Assembly: GCA_035566015.1 (NCBI GenBank)
Contig: DATMRS010000020.1
Coordinates: 310,001 to 374,000, forward strand
Reading direction: 5' to 3'
Length of the DNA stretch: 64,000 bases
From: DATMRS01 sp035566015
Lineage (GTDB): Bacteria; Pseudomonadota; Alphaproteobacteria; Sphingomonadales; Sphingomonadaceae
Shown: positions 28,482 to 37,116 of the stretch, piece after piece
How positions within the stretch are numbered: position 1 is the stretch's first letter
How the letters are laid out: the number at the start of each line of letters is the position of its first letter
The notes under the pieces: generated by a model
The model's database searches: none
What the model was told of the DNA's origin: nothing
The model's input: only the letters and a program-made list of their open reading frames with translations
Made by a program: the position numbers and the translations under genes

Positions 28482-29239
28482 GCGGCCGCTTCACCGGCAA
28501 GGCCGTGCTCGTCACCGGCGCGGCGAGCGGCATCGGCTTCGCGGCGGCGCGCGCCTTCGCCGGAGAAGGCGCGCGCGTGATGCTGGCCGATCGCGACGCC
28601 GGGCGGCTGGACACCGCCGCCGACGCGATCCGCGCGGCGGGCGGCGAGGCGGCGGCGGTGACCGTCGACGTCGGCGATTTCGCCGCATGCGAGGCAATGG
28701 TCGCCGCGACGATCGACGCCTTCGGTGGACTGCACATCGCCTTCAACAATGCCGGCGTGCCCTCGGCGATCGGCGGCGCATTCGAGGATTTCGGCGTCGA
28801 CGACTGGCGGCGGCTGATGGCCACCAACCTCGACGGCGTCTTCCATTGCATGAAGGCCGAGGTGCCCGCGATGCGCGCCAGCGGCGGCACGGCGATCGTC
28901 AATACCGCCTCGGTCGCCAGCCTCGTCGCCGCGCCGGGCATGGCCGCCTATGTGGCGAGCAAGCATGGCGTCGCCGGGCTGACCAAGGCCGCCGCGCTCG
29001 ACCTGATCGGCGCGGGCATCCGCGTCAACGCGATCTGCCCGGGCATGGTGGACACCGCGATGCTGGCGAGCGCCACCGCCTCGCCCGAAACGCGCGCCTT
29101 CCTGGAGAGTCAGGCGCCGATCGGCCGGCTCGCCAATGCCGAGGAGATCGCCGCCACCGCCTTGTTCCTGGCATCGGACGCGGCAAGCTACATGGTGGGC
29201 GCGCTGCTGAGCGTCGACGGGGGCGTGATCGTGCAATAG
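28478..29239 (+). CDS. Short-chain dehydrogenase/reductase
   Basis: 253 residues. NAD-binding TGAASGIG near residue 14, NNAG, catalytic serine in NTASVAS, YVASK with catalytic Tyr and Lys, and a C-terminal VDGG. The aspartate in MLADRD after strand 2 favours NAD over NADP. I chose the TTG at 28478, which has GGAGGG about 8 nt upstream; earlier codons add unrelated sequence. It lies between the MarR and beta-propeller genes, so it is probably a step in the same degradation pathway. Confidence 0.88.
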   Translation: MSGRFTGKAVLVTGAASGIGFAAARAFAGEGARVMLADRDAGRLDTAADAIRAAGGEAAAVTVDVGDFAACEAMVAATIDAFGGLHIAFNNAGVPSAIGGAFEDFGVDDWRRLMATNLDGVFHCMKAEVPAMRASGGTAIVNTASVASLVAAPGMAAYVASKHGVAGLTKAAALDLIGAGIRVNAICPGMVDTAMLASATASPETRAFLESQAPIGRLANAEEIAATALFLASDAASYMVGALLSVDGGVIVQ

Positions 29240-29257
29240 CCATAAGGGGAGAAGAAT

Positions 29258-30331
29258 ATGCGACGTCTGTCACGATGGCTGCTCACCGCCGGGCTGGTGC
29301 TGTTCTCGGCATCCGCCGCCGAAGCCGCCGCGCCGGCCGATTGCGCGGACGAGGACGGGCTGTCCTTCCTGTGCGGCGCGAAGAATGTCGAGGATATCGT
29401 CGCCATCCCCGGCACCGATCTGGCGATCGGCAGCAGCATGGCGGGCTTCGCCATACCCGGCGGCAAGCTGATCCTGATCGACGGGCGGCGACGCACCGCC
29501 CGCGAGATCGAACCCGATGCCAGCCGGAAGCCGCTGCCCGCTTATGCCGCCTGCCCCGGGACCTTCGATCCCGCGGCCTTCCAGCCGCATGGCGTCGCGA
29601 TCGGCGGCGACGGCCAGGGCGGCCATCTGCTCTACGTCGTCAATCACGGCGCGCGCGAAGCGATCGAGCTGTTCACGCTGACGGCGGGCAAGGACGCGGT
29701 ATCGCTGCATTGGGCGGGCTGCGTCATGCTGCCGGCGGGCGTCTCGGGCAACGGCGTCGCGCCGCTGCCCGACGGCGGCTTCGTGGCGACCAAATATTAT
29801 GACACGACCAAGGGCGACGCCGTCCAGCAACTCATGGCGGTACGGCCGACGGGCGGCGCTTATCGCTGGTCGCCCGGCAAGGGCTTCACGCAATTGCGGG
29901 ACAGCACCCTACCCGGGCTCAACGGCGTCGAAGTCTCGGCGGACGGGCGCTGGATATTCGTGGCGGGCTGGTCGCAGGACCGCATCCTTCGCTACGACGC
30001 CCATCGCGACGGCCCGCCGACGAGCATCGCGCTCGACTTCATGCCCGACAATATCCGCCGCGCGCCCGACGGCAGCCTGCTGATCGCAGGGCAGGACACC
30101 GATCCGGCGACGCTGATGGGATGCAAGACGCCGATCTGCCCGATCGGCTGGACGGTGGCGCGGCTCGACCCTGCGTCGCTGCGGGTGGACTATCTGCTGC
30201 GGCGGCAGGACAGCGCCACCTTCAGCGCGGCAAGCGGCGCGACCGAGCTGGCGGGCACGCTGTGGATCGCGACACCGCGCGGCGACCGGATAGCGATCGC
30301 GCCGCTCCCCGCCTCTCAGCCGAAGCGATAG
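29258..30331 (+). CDS. Secreted SMP-30/paraoxonase-like beta-propeller protein
   Basis: 357 residues with a signal peptide ending around AEA-AAP. Repeated propeller blades contain HGVAIGGDG, LNGVEVSADGRWIFVAGW and DNIRRAPDGSLLIAG. These resemble gluconolactonase and arylesterase-like calcium-dependent hydrolases. It could hydrolyse a lactone or ester in the periplasm. The 3' end overlaps the convergent dioxygenase gene by 16 bp. Confidence 0.78.
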   Translation: MRRLSRWLLTAGLVLFSASAAEAAAPADCADEDGLSFLCGAKNVEDIVAIPGTDLAIGSSMAGFAIPGGKLILIDGRRRTAREIEPDASRKPLPAYAACPGTFDPAAFQPHGVAIGGDGQGGHLLYVVNHGAREAIELFTLTAGKDAVSLHWAGCVMLPAGVSGNGVAPLPDGGFVATKYYDTTKGDAVQQLMAVRPTGGAYRWSPGKGFTQLRDSTLPGLNGVEVSADGRWIFVAGWSQDRILRYDAHRDGPPTSIALDFMPDNIRRAPDGSLLIAGQDTDPATLMGCKTPICPIGWTVARLDPASLRVDYLLRRQDSATFSAASGATELAGTLWIATPRGDRIAIAPLPASQPKR

Positions 30332-31107
30332 CCCGAGATCGTCCAGCCAAACACCGAATCGCGGAAGATATGGTGGGCGGCGTCATCGCCGCCCGCCCCG
30401 GCCGCGACCATCAGCGGCAGCAGATGCTCCTCGCGCGGATGGGCGAGCCGCGCATAGGGCAGCCCTTCCCATGCGATGAGCCGCTCGGCCCTTCGGGCGG
30501 GATCGGGATCGGTCGCCGCCGCGGTCAGCCCCGCGTCGAACAGGTCGGACACCTGCGACACCTGCGGGCCGCGCGCGCGCAGATTGTGGAAGCTCATCCC
30601 CGATCCGACGATCAGCACGCCTTCGTCGCGCAGCGGCGCGAGCGCGCGGCCGGCGGCAATATGCGCCGCCGGATCGAGGCCGGCGAGGAGCGAGAGCTGC
30701 GCGGTGGGAATGTCCTCACCCGGCACCGCCACCTTCATCGGCACGAAGACGCCATGATCCCAGCCGCGTTCGCCATCGCGCGCACTCGCCATGCCTGCCC
30801 CTTCGAGCAGCGATGCCGCGCGATGCGCCACCGCCGGCGCGCCGGGCGCGTCCCAGCGCAGCAGGTACGTGTGCTCGGGAAAGCCGTAATAATCGTAGAG
30901 GAGCGGTGGCTGCGCGGCATCGTTGACGGTGAAGCGCGGCGCCTCCCAATGGCCCGAAACGATCAGCAGCGCCTTCGGCCGTTCGGGCAGATCGGCGATG
31001 ACATGGGCGAGGAAATCCTCCAGCCGCCGCCAGATTCCCTCCGGGTCCTCCATGAAGAAGCAGGGGCCGCCGCCATGCGGCAGGAAGAAGGTGGGCTGCG
31101 TCGTCAC
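30316..31107 (-). CDS. LigB-family extradiol ring-cleavage dioxygenase (DODA/YgiD type)
   Basis: 263 residues. Non-heme iron or zinc enzyme that opens a catechol-type ring. The metal-binding histidines are visible in FLPHGGGP, SGHWE and WDHGVFVPM, with a further conserved histidine in GSGMSFHN. It starts at GTG 31107; AAGG lies about 10 nt upstream. It is divergent from the [2Fe-2S] subunit. It is the only clear ring-cleaving enzyme in the cluster. Some family members act on DOPA; the natural substrate here is unknown. Confidence 0.85.
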   Translation of the reverse strand: MTTQPTFFLPHGGGPCFFMEDPEGIWRRLEDFLAHVIADLPERPKALLIVSGHWEAPRFTVNDAAQPPLLYDYYGFPEHTYLLRWDAPGAPAVAHRAASLLEGAGMASARDGERGWDHGVFVPMKVAVPGEDIPTAQLSLLAGLDPAAHIAAGRALAPLRDEGVLIVGSGMSFHNLRARGPQVSQVSDLFDAGLTAAATDPDPARRAERLIAWEGLPYARLAHPREEHLLPLMVAAGAGGDDAAHHIFRDSVFGWTISGYRFG

Positions 31108-31178
31108 GGGCGCGCGCCTTGCCGGCGAGGCATGCTTTTGCTTTCCATCGGGGCTCCTTCGCGCCTATCAGCCTTGTC

Positions 31179-31715
31179 ATGACGCGTTTCACGGTCAACG
31201 GCCAGCCTGTCCATTATCGCATGGAGCCGGAAACCCCGCTGCTCTGGGCGCTGCGCGACGCTTCCAACCTCACCGGCACCAAATATGGCTGCGGCACGGG
31301 GCAATGCGGCGCCTGCACCGTCCATATCGACGGGCGCGCGCGGCGATCGTGCCAGGTGCCGATCGGCACGATCGAGGGCACGTTCGTCACCACGATCGAG
31401 GCGCTGTCACGCGATCGCAGCCATCCGGTGCAGCAGGCGTGGGCGGCCGAATCGGTGCCGCAATGCGGCTATTGCCAGTCGGGCATGATCATGGCGGCGG
31501 CGGCGCTGCTCGATCATGTGCCGCACCCGACCGACGAACAGATCGACGCGGCGATCACCAATATCTGCCGCTGCGGCACCTATCCGCGCATCCGCCGCGC
31601 GATCCGCCACGCCATCCGGGTGGCGGCGGGCGAGGAGACGATCGCCGCGGCCCCGCCGCCCGGCATCGCGCCCGCCGACGCCGCGCGCCGCGTTCCCGCG
31701 CTCAAGCCGGAATAG
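31179..31715 (+). CDS. [2Fe-2S]-binding small subunit of a molybdenum hydroxylase (IorA type)
   Basis: 178 residues. The first plant-ferredoxin cluster is bound by C-x4-C-x2-C in YGCGTGQCGACTV, with a further cysteine at RRSCQV. The second, helical cluster is bound by QCGYCQSG and ICRCGTYPRI. A short Ala/Pro-rich tail follows. ATG 31179 begins the domain. The large subunit is not adjacent; the only one in the window is at 6.1-8.3 kb. It normally passes electrons from the molybdenum site to an acceptor. Confidence 0.9.
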   Translation: MTRFTVNGQPVHYRMEPETPLLWALRDASNLTGTKYGCGTGQCGACTVHIDGRARRSCQVPIGTIEGTFVTTIEALSRDRSHPVQQAWAAESVPQCGYCQSGMIMAAAALLDHVPHPTDEQIDAAITNICRCGTYPRIRRAIRHAIRVAAGEETIAAAPPPGIAPADAARRVPALKPE

Positions 31716-31717
31716 GA

Positions 31718-32269
31718 TCAGGCCGGAATAGAGTCGGGAAAGCCGCCGACAAGCGCGGTCAGGCCCGTCTCGAAGCTTTCGTCGAAACTGTACATGCCGG
31801 CCAGATAGTCGTGCATCGCGCCGCTCTGCTGATAGAGCGCCCAGCCCAGCGTGAAGGCGTTCACCGACCCCTGAAAGGACAGCGCCGCGCCCTCCGCCAG
31901 CCCCAGCCGGACGAGCGGCGCGGCAAGGCGCTGGCCCGCCGCCGCGCTGTCCTGGTCCCGCGGCCTGGCGATCGCACAGAGCCGCGCCGAATCGCGATGC
32001 GACAGCAAGGCCGCGCGGAACGTCCGGCCGTAGCGGAGCAGCCAGCCGCGCCACGCATTCTCCTCCGCCGTCGCCTTCAGCGCGCGCGCATAGAAAGTCA
32101 TCGCCATGAGGCTGAACAGCTCGGCCTTCCCGCCCCCGACGTGCCAGTAGAGCGCGGGCGCCTGCACCGAAAGCCGCGCGGCGAGCGCGCGCAGGTTGAA
32201 TCCGTCCAGCCCTTCCTCGTCCAGCAGGGCGAGGGCGGCATCGACGATGACCTTTTGATCGAGCTTCAT
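31718..32269 (-). CDS. TetR-family transcriptional regulator
   Basis: 183 residues. The N-terminal helix-turn-helix (about 10-50, with LRALAARLSVQAPALYWHV) is of the TetR/TetR_C subclass; the rest is an all-helical ligand domain. ATG 32269 was chosen because GGAAG lies 5 nt upstream; an ATG at 32281 is also possible. It is divergent from the Rieske oxygenase gene, with a dyad between them, so it most likely represses that gene. Confidence 0.85.
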   Translation of the reverse strand: MKLDQKVIVDAALALLDEEGLDGFNLRALAARLSVQAPALYWHVGGGKAELFSLMAMTFYARALKATAEENAWRGWLLRYGRTFRAALLSHRDSARLCAIARPRDQDSAAAGQRLAAPLVRLGLAEGAALSFQGSVNAFTLGWALYQQSGAMHDYLAGMYSFDESFETGLTALVGGFPDSIPA

Positions 32270-32298
32270 CCGCGCTTCCATGGCGCAGCGCGCGCCGA

Positions 32299-32319
32299 TT
32301 GACAATTTAACATTGTTAA
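32299..32319. promoter_or_regulatory. Dyad operator between tetR and the Rieske oxygenase gene
   Basis: TTGACAAT-N5-ATTGTTAA, with one mismatch between the arms, includes a perfect inner palindrome TTAACA-T-TGTTAA (32307-32319). The AT-rich site stands out in a GC-rich region. It covers a -35-like TTGACA (32299-32304) pointing to the oxygenase gene, so TetR binding would block transcription. Confidence 0.6.
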
Positions 32320-32364
32320 GGCACCATGCCCCGTGCAGTCCGCGAGTCCTGTGAGAGGTGCCCG

Positions 32365-33414
32365 ATGAACTATGTCCGCAATGCCTGGTATGTCGCCGCC
32401 TGGTCGCGCGACATCGCCCCGGAGACGCCCTTCGCGATCACCGTGCTCGGCGAGCCGATCGTCCTTTGGCGCAATGGCGAAGGCGCGCTCGCCGCGCTTG
32501 AGGATCGCTGCGTTCACCGGCTCGCGCCGCTCTCTCTGGGCCGGTGCGAGGGCGCGAAGCTGCGCTGCATGTATCATGGGCTGCTGTTCGAACCCGATGG
32601 CCGCGTCGCCGAGATTCCAGGGCAGGACCTGATCCCCGCCTCCGCCAGGGTGAAAGCCTATCCGGTGGTCGATCGCCATGACTGGGTTTGGCTGTGGATG
32701 GGCGACCCCGCGCTTGCCGATCCCGCGCTGATCCCGCCGGCGGTGGGGCTGAGCGAGCCCGACTGGGTGCTCGGCCACGGCCAGCTCGATTATGCGGCCG
32801 AAGCGCGGCTCATCAACGACAATCTCCTCGATTTCAGCCACCTCTCCTACGTCCACGCCAACAGTTTCGGCGCGAGCGAGACATGGGCGCGCAACCGCCC
32901 GACGATCACGCCGCTGCCGCGCGGCATCCGCTTCGAACGCTGGATCACCGGGGAGAAGGGGATGCGCGCGCGCGGCGGCGAAACGCCGGTCGATGCCTGG
33001 TCCGCCTATGATTTCCTGATCCCCGGCATCCTGCTGATGTCGAGCGCGAGCTATCCGCTGGGCACCGCCGAAGCCTGCGGCTTCGCCAAGCCCGGCGCGG
33101 ACGTGCCGATCAACAAGGGATCGCTGACCTTCACCAGCCAGGCGGTGACGCCGATGGGCGAAAAGACGGCGCGCTATTTCTTCTCCTGGGGGCCGCATGT
33201 CGACCATGGCGGCGCGGAGATGCGCGACATATTGATGGGGATAGCGGGCCAGGCGTTCCACGAGGACAAGGTGATGATCGAGGCGCAGCAGCGCGTGATC
33301 GACGCGACGCCCGATCCCCGGATCATGCCGACCAGCGCCGACAAGGGCGTCACCCTGTTCAACCGCCTCGTCGAGAAGCTGGCGCGCGAGGAGGGGAAGC
33401 GCGCCGCAGCCTGA
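32365..33414 (+). CDS. Rieske-type aromatic ring-hydroxylating or demethylating oxygenase, alpha subunit (VanA-like)
   Basis: 349 residues. The Rieske cluster is C49-x-H51 and C68-x2-H71. The mononuclear iron site is in NDNLLDFSHLSYVH (Asp156, His159, His164). The length and the N-terminal NAWYVAAWSRDI fit the vanillate O-demethylase/dicamba-monooxygenase group. It needs a reductase, and none is adjacent. ATG 32365 begins the family-conserved N-terminus. It is divergent from tetR. The substrate is probably a methoxylated or simple aromatic acid. Confidence 0.85.
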   Translation: MNYVRNAWYVAAWSRDIAPETPFAITVLGEPIVLWRNGEGALAALEDRCVHRLAPLSLGRCEGAKLRCMYHGLLFEPDGRVAEIPGQDLIPASARVKAYPVVDRHDWVWLWMGDPALADPALIPPAVGLSEPDWVLGHGQLDYAAEARLINDNLLDFSHLSYVHANSFGASETWARNRPTITPLPRGIRFERWITGEKGMRARGGETPVDAWSAYDFLIPGILLMSSASYPLGTAEACGFAKPGADVPINKGSLTFTSQAVTPMGEKTARYFFSWGPHVDHGGAEMRDILMGIAGQAFHEDKVMIEAQQRVIDATPDPRIMPTSADKGVTLFNRLVEKLAREEGKRAAA

Positions 33415-33417
33415 CGG

Positions 33418-34290
33418 TCAGGCGTCCGCGCCCGGCGCGAACGTGTCGCACTGGGCCGGATCGCCGGTGTCGAGCCCGCGCTTCAGCCATTCGGCGCGTT
33501 GCGCGGCGGTGCCATGGGTGAAGCTTTCGGGCACCGGCCGCTGACCCGCCGCCTTCTGGAGCGTATCGTCGCCGATCGCGTGCGCGGCGGTCAGCCCCTC
33601 CTCGACGTCGCCCGGCTCCATGACGTTGGTTCCCTTCGCCCAGACGCCGGCGAAGCAATCGGCCTGAAGCTCCACCTTCACCTGAAGCGCATTGGCGGCG
33701 GCCTCGCTCACGCGGCGCTGCTCGCCATTCACCTTGCCCAATATGCCGAGCAGATCCTGGATATGATGGCCGACCTCATGGCCGATCACATAGGCTTGCG
33801 CGAAATCGCCGGGCGCGCCGAAGCGGCGGGTCAATTCATCGAAGAAGTCGGTATCGAGATACACCTTCTTGTCGTTCGGGCAGTAGAATGGCCCCATCGC
33901 CGCCTGCGCCGCGCCGCAGCCCGACATGCCGCTCTGGCTGTAGAAGACGAGCGTGGTCGGCTGGTAGGTCTGACCCTGCCGCGCGAAGATGTCGCCCCAG
34001 ACGCGCTCGGTCGATCCCAGCACCTTGAGCGACCAGTGCTGCACCGGCGTAAGCTGCGACTGATCGCGCGAAACGGACACGTCCTGCCCGCCGGGCGCGC
34101 CGCCACCGCCGTTCAGCAACTGCATCGGATTGACGCCGAAGATCAGCCCGACGACGACGATCAGCACCAGCCCGCCGATACCGAGCCCGCCGCCGCCGAT
34201 CGGCAGGCCGCCGAAGCCGAAGCCGCCGCCCCGGCCACCGCCGCTCTGCACCTCGAAATTCGTGCTTTCCCGTTCGTCGTCGAGCCGCAT
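33418..34290 (-). CDS. Neutral zinc metallopeptidase of the YpfJ family
   Basis: 290 residues. A glycine-rich N-terminal segment (16-40) leads to one membrane helix (about 38-53). The catalytic domain carries H171-E-V-G-H175 and conserved cysteines (CGAAQ, FYCPND, ADCFAG). The family is widespread but its substrate is unknown. ATG 34290 begins MRLDDERES, the typical family start. It converges with the Rieske gene at a 3-bp gap. Confidence 0.87.
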   Translation of the reverse strand: MRLDDERESTNFEVQSGGGRGGGFGFGGLPIGGGGLGIGGLVLIVVVGLIFGVNPMQLLNGGGGAPGGQDVSVSRDQSQLTPVQHWSLKVLGSTERVWGDIFARQGQTYQPTTLVFYSQSGMSGCGAAQAAMGPFYCPNDKKVYLDTDFFDELTRRFGAPGDFAQAYVIGHEVGHHIQDLLGILGKVNGEQRRVSEAAANALQVKVELQADCFAGVWAKGTNVMEPGDVEEGLTAAHAIGDDTLQKAAGQRPVPESFTHGTAAQRAEWLKRGLDTGDPAQCDTFAPGADA

Positions 34291-34420
34291 CGCGCCTGCC
34301 TTTCGCTGCCCCCGGATCAGAATGCCCTTGCCGCGAAGCGCTGGCAATGGGCCACGCGGCTTGCCGGGCGGCGATGCCTATCCTAGTCAAACCGAAACAA
34401 TCCTGCGAGAGGCCCCGCTT

Positions 34421-37030
34421 ATGTTCCGTCCGCGCCTTGCCGTCCTGCTCCTCGGCCTGGGTGTCGCCGCGAGCGTTTCGGCCGCAGAGCCCGAGGCGGG
34501 GCGGCTTCCCGCCGGCGTGACGCCAAAACATTATGACATCATGGTCGACCCCGACGCGGCGGCGATGACCTTCGCCGGCAATGAGACGATCACGATCGCC
34601 GTCGCACGGCCGACGCGGACGATCACGCTCAATGCACTCAACCTGTCGATCGGCGCGGTCACGCTCGACGGGACGGTGAAGCCAAGCGCCAAGGCGATCG
34701 ATCCCGACGCGCAGACGCTGACGCTCAGCTTCACGAACCCCGTCGCGGCGGGGGATCACAGGCTGGCGATCGCCTTCGAAGGCAAGATCAACCGGTCGGC
34801 CGCCGGCTTCTTCGCGGTCGACTATCAGGGCCAGGACAAAGGCAGGACGACCGAGCAACGCCTGCTCGTCACCCAGTTCGAACCGGCCGATGCACGGCTG
34901 TTCGCGCCGATGTGGGACGAGCCCGGGCTCAAGGCCACTTTCACGCTGACCGCCGCAACGCCGGCGGGGCAGACGGCCTTTTCCAACATGCCGGTGGCGA
35001 AAAAGACGAAGCGCGCGGACGGCAAGACGCTCGTCACCTTCGAAACGACGCCGAAAATGTCGAGCTATCTGCTGTTCCTGGGGCTGGGCGATGTCGAGCG
35101 GCGCACGACCAAGGTGGGCGATACCGAGATCGGCATCATCACCCGGCGCGGCGCGATCGACCAGGGCGATTATGCCCTTGCCAGCGCCGCGCGCATCCTG
35201 CGTTACTATAACGACTATTTCGGAACGCCCTATCCGCTGCCCAAGCTGGACATGGTGGCCGCGCCGGGATCGAGCCAGTTCTTCTCGGCGATGGAGAATT
35301 GGGGGGCGATCCTCTATTTCGACCGCGCCGTCCTGATCGATCCCGCCCTGTCGAGCGAGAATGACCGGCAGAATGTGTTCAACACCGTCGCGCACGAAAT
35401 GGCGCACCAATGGTTCGGCGATCTCGTCACCATGAAATGGTGGGACGACCTCTGGCTGAACGAGGGCTATGCCTCGTGGATGGCGGGCAAGGTGATGAAC
35501 GACCTCAATCCCGACTGGCATGTCACCGCGCAGGACGTCGCCTTCGACCGCGAACGCGCCTTCGCCACCGACGCGCGGGCGAGCACGCATCCGATCGTGC
35601 AGCCGATCGCGACGGTCGACCAGATCGCGCAGGCGTTCGACACGATCACCTATCAGAAGGGGCAGGCGACGATCGGCATGATCGAGGCGGTACTCGGCCC
35701 CGACAGATTCCGCGACGGGGTGCGCGCCTATATGGCCGACCATGCCTACAGCAATACGCGCACCGACGATCTGTGGGCCGCGCTCGCCAAGGCATCGGGG
35801 CGTGACGTCAAGGGCTTTGCCGACAGCTTCATCCGCCAGGGCGGCGTGCCGCTGATCCGGGGCGGCGACCCGCGCTGCCAGAACGGTATGACGACGATCG
35901 CCCTGTCGCAGGGGCGCTTCGGCCTCGACGCCGAATCGAAGGAAGCGCGCACCTGGATCGTGCCGGTGACGCTGCAAGCGGGTGGCAAGACCGCGAGCGC
36001 GGATATCAGCGGGCCGACGCCGCGCCAGGTGAGCGTCGCGGGTTGCGGCACCCTGCTCGTCGATCCGGGCCAGCGGGGCTATTACCGCTTCCTGCCCACC
36101 GACGCGCATTTCGCCACCTTGGCCAAGGCGTTCCCGACCCTCGCGCTCGCCGATCAGGTCGGCGTGCTGGGCGACAGCCTCGGCCTTGCCGACAGCGGCG
36201 ACGCGCCGATCGCGCGCTATCTGACATTGCTCGACGGCCTCGCGGTCGATGCCGATCCGCTGGTGTGGGACCTTGCCGCCGCGCAGCTTGCCGGCATCGA
36301 TGCGTCGCTGGCCGGCGATGCGGTGCAACCGGCCTTCCGCGCCAAGGCGGTCGCCCGGCTGGCGCCGGTCCTTGCACGGATCGGCCTTGCCCCGCGCGAT
36401 GGCGAAACCCCGGCGGCGAGCCAGCTTCGCGAGCGGCTGATCCCGATCCTCGGCCGCTTCGGCGACGCCGGCGTGGCGGCGGCGGCGCGCCATTATGTCG
36501 AGGGCGGCATCGACACCATCCCCGCCGCGATCCGCCAGGCGATCATCCAGACCTACGCCTATAACGCCACCCCCGCCGAGTGGGAGGCGCTGCACCGGAC
36601 AGTCCGGAACGAGGCCGATCCGACCGCGAAGCGCGCCCTCTATCAGGCGCTCGCGCAGGCGGCCGATCCGGCGCTCACCGACCGCGCGCTCGCGCTCGCG
36701 CTCAGCGACGAGCCGACGGTGCCCAACCGGGCGGCGATCATCAGCTATGCCGCCGCGCGCCACCCGGCGAAGGTGTTCGACTGGGCGGTCGCCCATGCCG
36801 ATCAGGTGAATGCGCTGGTCGAGGCGAGCGCGCGGCCCCGGTTCATCGCGGGGCTCGCCGGCGGCGCGAACGACGCGGCGGTGGCGGCGCGGGTGCGCGC
36901 CTATGCGACGCGCGCCCTGCCGGCGCAATCGCGGCAGGGGGCGGAGACGGCGATCAGCGCGATCCTCGCCCGCGCCGCGCTGCGCGCCAGCCGGGCCGGC
37001 CCGATCGCGGCCTGGGCGGCGGCCCGGTAA
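34421..37030 (+). CDS. M1-family zinc aminopeptidase, secreted
   Basis: 869 residues with a signal peptide ending around VSA-AEP. The exopeptidase motif is SAMENWGA and the zinc site is H325-E-M-A-H329 with E348 after 18 residues. An ERAP1-like C-terminal helical domain follows. It removes N-terminal amino acids from peptides, probably in the periplasm. ATG 34421 has GAGAGG upstream. A long antisense frame over the same region is an artefact of high GC. Confidence 0.92.
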   Translation: MFRPRLAVLLLGLGVAASVSAAEPEAGRLPAGVTPKHYDIMVDPDAAAMTFAGNETITIAVARPTRTITLNALNLSIGAVTLDGTVKPSAKAIDPDAQTLTLSFTNPVAAGDHRLAIAFEGKINRSAAGFFAVDYQGQDKGRTTEQRLLVTQFEPADARLFAPMWDEPGLKATFTLTAATPAGQTAFSNMPVAKKTKRADGKTLVTFETTPKMSSYLLFLGLGDVERRTTKVGDTEIGIITRRGAIDQGDYALASAARILRYYNDYFGTPYPLPKLDMVAAPGSSQFFSAMENWGAILYFDRAVLIDPALSSENDRQNVFNTVAHEMAHQWFGDLVTMKWWDDLWLNEGYASWMAGKVMNDLNPDWHVTAQDVAFDRERAFATDARASTHPIVQPIATVDQIAQAFDTITYQKGQATIGMIEAVLGPDRFRDGVRAYMADHAYSNTRTDDLWAALAKASGRDVKGFADSFIRQGGVPLIRGGDPRCQNGMTTIALSQGRFGLDAESKEARTWIVPVTLQAGGKTASADISGPTPRQVSVAGCGTLLVDPGQRGYYRFLPTDAHFATLAKAFPTLALADQVGVLGDSLGLADSGDAPIARYLTLLDGLAVDADPLVWDLAAAQLAGIDASLAGDAVQPAFRAKAVARLAPVLARIGLAPRDGETPAASQLRERLIPILGRFGDAGVAAAARHYVEGGIDTIPAAIRQAIIQTYAYNATPAEWEALHRTVRNEADPTAKRALYQALAQAADPALTDRALALALSDEPTVPNRAAIISYAAARHPAKVFDWAVAHADQVNALVEASARPRFIAGLAGGANDAAVAARVRAYATRALPAQSRQGAETAISAILARAALRASRAGPIAAWAAAR

Positions 37031-37116
37031 CAGAGCCGTCATGGAACGGCGGCGCGGCTGACGCTTTGACGAGACAAGACCGGCCGCAAGACGCAGGACA
37101 AGCAACAGGAGTTTCC

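Noticed and set aside
33836..37105. A 1089-codon minus-strand open frame opposite the M1 aminopeptidase
   Set aside because: It is the antisense shadow of a well-recognised GC-rich gene; its protein is Arg/Gly/Asp/His-rich without any family motif.
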